Shown here: positions 7,026 to 10,328 of the stretch, one piece after another
Layout of the letters: every line of letters begins with the position of its first letter
Numbering within the stretch: position 1 is the stretch's first letter
Source: Minisyncoccota bacterium
GTDB taxonomy: Bacteria > Patescibacteriota > Microgenomatia > UBA1400 > PJMF01
Length of the DNA stretch: 10,328 nt
Direction of reading: 5' to 3'
Assembly (NCBI GenBank): GCA_012799795.1
Contig: JAAZKO010000045.1
Location: 1-10,328 of the forward strand
Notes under the pieces: model-generated
The model's database searches: none
What the model was told of the DNA's origin: nothing
What the model saw: the letters and a program-made list of their open reading frames with translations, nothing else
Program-made: the position numbers and the translations under genes

Positions 7026-7941
7026 AACTTTGTTTACCCAAATTACTTTTTATTAGATCTAGCACTGCTTTACGTTCAGTAGAAGAACCTTTAAGTAAAA
7101 GGCGCAAGGCCAGATGAGCAGTAGTTAACTTACGCCGACCCCAGCCATGTTTTAAACTCAATAATAAGCGATTGCGAGTCTGATAATATTGCTGCAATTG
7201 AGAACCCACGCCTCCCGTTGAACTAGCAATTTTGTGATAAATCGAAGCGCTGGGACAATAATAAATTTTTAGACCCGCTCGCTTAACCCGCAGACTATAA
7301 TCAACATCTTCACTATAAAGAAAGAAACGATTGTCTAAAGTGCTAATTCTCTCCACCACCTCTCTACTGATTAGCATGCAACAACCCGTAGCAAAATCTG
7401 TTTCTCGGGCCTCATCAAAATGACCCCGATCTACTTCGTCTACACCAATATGAAAACTAATTAAGTTTGACCAATCAATCTTGCCACCCGCATACCAAAT
7501 CACTTGACCCAACTGTTCTGGCAAATAACTATCTTTATGGTATTCATAGCCTTTTTGAAAATAAATTTTGGGAGACATTAGACCAATTTTTGGATCATTT
7601 TTTGCCATTAAATATAGCTCTTTTAGAAAGTTTTTAGTAACTAAAGCATCACTATTGAGCAATAGAAAATAATCACTATCGTAATGATTAGCTGCATACT
7701 TGATACCTAAATTATTTCCACCAGTAAAACCCAGATTACTGGCACTAGTAATTAATTCTACTCGGGGATGATGTCGCAAAAAATTAGTACTTAGCTTCAG
7801 CGGTTCTTTAGAACCATTATCCACCACTAAAATTTGATATTCAAAACCCCAAGTTTCCAAATCATCTAGAGAGCGCAAGCAGTCTTTAGTTTCTTCTGAG
7901 GTGTTGTAGTTAACAATAATAATGCTGATGTGATTTTTCAT
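7018..7941 (-). CDS. GT2 family glycosyltransferase, rhamnosyltransferase-like
   Basis: A 307-residue GT-A enzyme: ISIIIVNYNT (5-14), ILVVDNGS (37-44), LITSASNLGFTGGNN (63-77), LLLNSDALV (93-101, NSD metal site), FATGCCMLISREV (183-195) and FFLYSEDVDYSLR (206-218) with the E-D pair of the presumed base. This pattern is common in rhamnosyl- and related transferases of O-antigen and cell-wall glycan clusters. The chosen start is the ATG at 7941, because it stands two bases after the upstream TAA (TAAGAATG), the same arrangement as at 6186, and places the first strand at residue 5. A TTG at 7989 is in frame and would add 16 residues (start MAKDLFKNKK) but overlaps the upstream gene by 46 bases and adds only a basic stretch. 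The C-terminus is basic and may associate with the membrane. Confidence 0.92.
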   Translation of the reverse strand: MKNHISIIIVNYNTSEETKDCLRSLDDLETWGFEYQILVVDNGSKEPLKLSTNFLRHHPRVELITSASNLGFTGGNNLGIKYAANHYDSDYFLLLNSDALVTKNFLKELYLMAKNDPKIGLMSPKIYFQKGYEYHKDSYLPEQLGQVIWYAGGKIDWSNLISFHIGVDEVDRGHFDEARETDFATGCCMLISREVVERISTLDNRFFLYSEDVDYSLRVKRAGLKIYYCPSASIYHKIASSTGGVGSQLQQYYQTRNRLLLSLKHGWGRRKLTTAHLALRLLLKGSSTERKAVLDLIKSNLGKQSYV

Positions 7942-7943
7942 TC

Positions 7944-8855
7944 TTAGATTTTCAATTTTCTTTTTATTTTTAAACAAATCTTTCGCCAAAAACCAGCTTC
8001 AGCAATTTCCAAATCAGTCAGCCAATAATTAAAATCTGCTCGTTGATCTTTGAGCATTTTAATCAATGCCTTGCTACTCAGCTGCTCCTCTGGAAAACCT
8101 TGAGCCTGCCACTGTTTTAGCTTGATTAATAATTCATAATTACTTTGCAGTAAACTTAATGCCAATCCATGCATGCCGTCTTGATGAGCCTTTTTTAGGA
8201 AAAAGCGCCGCAAAAATTCAGCATTAAATGCTTCCAATAAATCTTGGCTAGTAATGGTTTTATGAGCTGTTCTTTCTTGAGCTTGAAGTGAAGTATACTT
8301 TTGACTGCGTTCAACAAAATCTTCAACATCGCGGTAATTATGATGAATAATTGCCCAATCTTCTTTGGCCGTTAGGTATTCAGCCCGACCCTTAATATCT
8401 GGTTGACTGTGAATTTCGCTTTGCCATTCAACCGTTCCTTTTTTGAATAAACGAACTTGATAGTCTGGCCACCAACCACTGTGTTTAATCGCTTTTTTAA
8501 AAATTAGATTTTTTCTGGGTAAAAAGTAAGCGTTAATATCTTTTACTTCATCTTTTACTTTTATTAAATCTTGAATTTTTCGAGCTAAACTTTTGGGGAC
8601 TTCCTCATCTGCATCCAAAACTAAAATCCAATCGCCTGTAGCTTTACTCAGAGCAAGATTGCGAGCTGGCTCAACGTAGCCAAAGTCTTTTGGGGTAGAA
8701 AAAATTTTATCGGTAAATTTTTTGGCAATTTTTTGCGTTTGATCGGTGCTGTACATATCAAAAACAATAATCTCATCTACAAAATTGAGAGATTTTAGTG
8801 CTCTCGCTAGACTCTTTTCTTCGTTTTTTACTATCAAGACTGCAGAGATTGACAT
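7944..8855 (-). CDS. GT2 family glycosyltransferase, WaaE/KdtX-like
   Basis: A 303-residue GT-A enzyme and the first gene of the leftward cluster. Motifs are ISAVLIVKNEEKSL (3-16), IIVFDMYSTDQT (29-40), ILVLDADEEVP (77-87, DAD), WWPDYQVRLF (128-137) and SEIHSQP (146-152). The C-terminal half has LRRFFLKKAHQDGMHGLAL (215-233), the same FF..DGM.G pattern seen in the other two WaaE-like genes, then a charged tail. The nucleotide motif reads FDMYSTD where the sisters have IDGASSD and VDGDSTD, keeping the key Asp, Ser and final Asp but with a bulky insertion of Met-Tyr in place of small residues. The ATG at 8855 lies six bases after a good -10, so the mRNA is probably leaderless. Substrate unknown. 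Confidence 0.93.
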   Translation of the reverse strand: MSISAVLIVKNEEKSLARALKSLNFVDEIIVFDMYSTDQTQKIAKKFTDKIFSTPKDFGYVEPARNLALSKATGDWILVLDADEEVPKSLARKIQDLIKVKDEVKDINAYFLPRKNLIFKKAIKHSGWWPDYQVRLFKKGTVEWQSEIHSQPDIKGRAEYLTAKEDWAIIHHNYRDVEDFVERSQKYTSLQAQERTAHKTITSQDLLEAFNAEFLRRFFLKKAHQDGMHGLALSLLQSNYELLIKLKQWQAQGFPEEQLSSKALIKMLKDQRADFNYWLTDLEIAEAGFWRKICLKIKRKLKI

Positions 8856-8876
8856 GAGCTTATTATCGTCTATTAT
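8849..8876 (+). promoter_or_regulatory. Rightward promoter of the divergent pair
   Basis: A perfect TTGACA (8849-8854) lies over the first codons of the leftward gene. Sixteen bases later comes TATTAT (8871-8876), one mismatch from consensus. The expected +1 is about 8883, next to an in-frame GTG at 8884. Another TATTAT at 8861-8866 would suit the ATG at 8875 (8-base gap) but has no -35 partner. Either choice gives little or no leader. Confidence 0.55.
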
Positions 8877-8890
8877 GGATATTGTGTCAA
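8862..8890 (-). promoter_or_regulatory. Leftward promoter of the main cluster
   Basis: On the minus strand a perfect TTGACA (8890-8885) is followed by exactly 17 bases and then GATAAT (8867-8862), one mismatch from TATAAT. The ATG at 8855 begins six bases later, so its A is the expected +1. This is the best sigma70-type promoter in the window and should drive the glycosyltransferase genes leftward, with no 5' untranslated leader. Its -35 lies inside the start of the rightward gene. Confidence 0.75.
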
Positions 8891-9606
8891 AAGTTAAAGC
8901 TCTCGAGTCACTAACTGTTTTTTTTCCTGTTTTTAATGAAGAAGAAAATATCCCACTTTTAATTGATTCAGCAAGTAAAATTATTCCACAATTTGCAAAA
9001 GACTATGAACTGGTTATTATTAATGATGGCAGTACTGATAACAGTAAAGAAATTGCCAAAGATTTAATTAAAGCTAAAGCTAAATGGCGTTTAATTTCAC
9101 ATGAAAAAAATTTAGGCTATGGTGAAGTTTTAAAAACAGGTATTCGTGAAGCTAAAAAAGATTGGACTTTTTTTACTGATGGAGATTTGCAATTTGACCT
9201 TCAAGAATTGGTTGATTTTTTACCTTACACAAAAGATTTTGATGTCATTATTGCTTATCGGAAAAATCGCGCTGAAGGTTTGTCTAGAAGAATCAACACC
9301 CGATTATTTAAACTTTATATTGATCTTTTATTTCGTCTTCATGTTAAAGATATTGACTGTGCCTTTAAACTAATTAAAACTGATTTATTAAAAAACCTAA
9401 AACTTAATTCGGGCAGTGCTTTTACTAGCAGCGAAATTCTTTATCGACTGAAAAAACAAAAAATTAAATTTAAAGAATTGCCGGTTAGTCATTATCCCAG
9501 ACGCTATGGAGAAGCCACGGGTGCTAATTTACAAGTGATTGTTAAGGCTTGTTATGAGGCATTAGAAACTTATTTAAAAGTAAAATTAAATAAGTCTGAA
9601 TCTTAA
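8875..9606 (+). CDS. GT2, polyprenyl-phosphate sugar synthase-like (DPM1-like)
   Basis: A soluble GT-A enzyme of about 243 residues from the ATG at 8875, resembling dolichyl/polyprenyl-phosphate mannose or glucose synthases, which load one sugar from a nucleotide donor onto polyprenyl phosphate at the cytoplasmic face. Visible motifs are LTVFFPVFNEEENI near residue 14, LVIINDGSTDNS, NLGYGEVLKTGI, FFTDGDLQFD (metal site, DGD instead of the usual DAD) and DIDCAFKLIK, then a terminal SHYPRRYGEATGAN stretch close to the family's R-x-x-G-x-S/T-k pattern. There is no C-terminal membrane domain, so it is the short form. The start is uncertain: ATG 8854 (shares CATG with the opposite start), ATG 8875, or GTG 8884, which best fits the -35/-10 pair. 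It is followed six bases later by a membrane protein that could use its product. Confidence 0.88.
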   Translation: MDIVSKVKALESLTVFFPVFNEEENIPLLIDSASKIIPQFAKDYELVIINDGSTDNSKEIAKDLIKAKAKWRLISHEKNLGYGEVLKTGIREAKKDWTFFTDGDLQFDLQELVDFLPYTKDFDVIIAYRKNRAEGLSRRINTRLFKLYIDLLFRLHVKDIDCAFKLIKTDLLKNLKLNSGSAFTSSEILYRLKKQKIKFKELPVSHYPRRYGEATGANLQVIVKACYEALETYLKVKLNKSES

Positions 9607-9612
9607 ATAGAA

Positions 9613-10328
9613 ATGTTTATTTTTATAAAAAAAATTATTGCTAATTATTTTGCTCTGCCTTTTTTAATTCTAATTTTTTTAGCTAGTAGTTATTATTTGC
9701 TTCAAAGTGGATTTTTTTACGTTCATGATTTTACGATTGCTGCTAGGATAGCAGAGATGGCTAGAGCGATTAGTTCTGGACATATCCCAGTTCGCTGGAG
9801 TGCTAATTTTGGCTATGGTTTTGGTATGCCACTTTTTAATTTTTATGCACCATTGCCTTATGTTGTCGGATCGATTTTTTATTTACTCGGATTTAGTTTG
9901 GTGGGTAGCATTAAATTTCTCTATTTATTGATTAATTTTATTACTTTGTTAGGAGCTTTTAAATTGGGTAAAAAGCTTGCTGGGAATTGGGGAGGAATCA
10001 TTTTAGCCGTCGCTTTCACTTTAGCTCCTTATCGCGCTTTAAACATTTTTGTTCGCGGAGCTTTGAGTGAAGTTTTTGCCATCGCTTTTTTTCCATGGGT
10101 AATCTTAGCTCTTTATAAGAAAAACTATCTTTTATTATTCATCAGCTTGGTAGCAATTATCTTGTCTCATAACCTAAGTGCCCTAATGTTTATTCCCTTA
10201 GCTGCCTTGTGGGCTTTATTTATTCTTAAGAAGAAGGAGCTCTGGTCAACAATAAAAGTATTTGTTTTGGCTTTTTTCGCTACTGCTTTTTATACCCTGC
10301 CGTCTTTCTTAGAAAAAGATTTGACAAA
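9613..10328 (+). CDS. PF10131-like (6-PTPS-related) membrane protein, 3' end cut
   Basis: An open frame from ATG 9613 runs off the window, giving 238 residues so far. It has a short basic N-terminus (MFIFIKK) and a first membrane segment (about 12-30). The loop that follows has VHDFTIAARIAEMARAISSG (37-56), PVRWSANFGYGFGMP (59-73) and LFNFYAPLPY (74-83). More membrane segments lie near 85-115, 127-140, 153-168, 171-184, 188-205 and 214-230, with RGALSE (148-153) and SHNLSAL (185-191) between them. This His-Asp loop, P-x-RW and G-YG-P-F-FY layout matches large GT-C-like membrane proteins filed as 6-pyruvoyl-tetrahydropterin-synthase-related, a name that does not describe their role. Coming six bases after a polyprenyl-phosphate sugar synthase-like gene, it could be the transferase using that lipid-linked sugar; this is inference. 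No SD is seen. Confidence 0.85.
   Translation, partial: MFIFIKKIIANYFALPFLILIFLASSYYLLQSGFFYVHDFTIAARIAEMARAISSGHIPVRWSANFGYGFGMPLFNFYAPLPYVVGSIFYLLGFSLVGSIKFLYLLINFITLLGAFKLGKKLAGNWGGIILAVAFTLAPYRALNIFVRGALSEVFAIAFFPWVILALYKKNYLLLFISLVAIILSHNLSALMFIPLAALWALFILKKKELWSTIKVFVLAFFATAFYTLPSFLEKDLT

Noticed and set aside
7942..7989. TTG start at 7989 for the rhamnosyltransferase-like gene
   Set aside because: It needs a rare start codon and a 46-base overlap, and adds only a basic stretch before the first strand. ATG 7941 has the stop-start spacing seen at 6186.
8746..8874. Upstream extension of the rightward GT2 to 8746
   Set aside because: It would run over the first 110 bases of the opposite gene, adds residues with no family similarity, and begins upstream of both promoter boxes. 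Starts at 8854, 8875 or 8884 are more plausible.
1..10328. UGA recoded to Gly or Trp, as in some CPR and mollicute lineages
   Set aside because: No gene here ends in TGA, but eight stops are too few to judge. All proteins read full length with TGG for Trp and GGN for conserved Gly, and no in-frame TGA is needed.
1..10328. Mobile element, CRISPR, toxin-antitoxin or defence system
   Set aside because: No transposase, integrase, repeat array or defence domain was found. Every gene but argS is glycan-related or an unreadable edge fragment.

Overview
The window is AT-rich and densely coded, with almost no intergenic space. It looks like a surface-glycan biosynthesis locus from a small-genome bacterium. 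The best guess, which is an inference only, is a member of the Candidate Phyla Radiation (Patescibacteria, for example a Microgenomates-like lineage). The reasons are the many divergent family-2 glycosyltransferases packed end to end, a 6-PTPS-related (PF10131-like) membrane protein, gaps mostly under 25 bases, mostly SD-less starts, and the standard reading of UGA. No mobile element, CRISPR array, tRNA or rRNA was seen.

Layout. A single divergent point near 8849-8890 splits the window. Leftward from it (minus strand) run a WaaE/KdtX-like GT2 (8855-7944), a rhamnosyltransferase-like GT2 (7941-7018), a second WaaE-like GT2 (7025-6189), a GT4/GT-B transferase (6186-5071), an 806-residue fusion of a GT2 domain to an ArnT/PMT-like GT-C membrane enzyme (5053-2633), arginyl-tRNA synthetase argS (2609-816), a third WaaE-like GT2 (798-10), and the first three codons of one more gene (9-1). 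Rightward (plus strand) run a polyprenyl-phosphate sugar synthase-like GT2 (8875-9606) and a PF10131-like multi-spanning membrane protein that leaves the window (9613 onward).

How they could work together. The cytoplasmic GT2 and GT4 enzymes are suited to building an oligosaccharide on a lipid carrier. The DPM1-like enzyme is suited to charging polyprenyl phosphate with a single sugar. The two membrane proteins (GT-C half of the fusion, PF10131-like protein) are suited to using such lipid-linked sugars on the outer face of the membrane. Substrates and linkages cannot be read from the sequence. argS is a housekeeping gene embedded in the cluster and seems to have its own -10 box.

The most interesting signal is in initiation sites rather than in gene content. 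Three minus-strand genes (8855, 2609, 798) have a -10 hexamer ending 6-7 bases before the ATG, so the transcript should begin at or next to the start codon (leaderless mRNA). The divergent point is a compact two-way promoter in which each strand's -35 box lies in or beside the opposite gene's start. Other notable points are the GT2/GT-C fusion with the window's only A9 run exactly at its domain junction, and an in-frame 18-base triplication inside argS.
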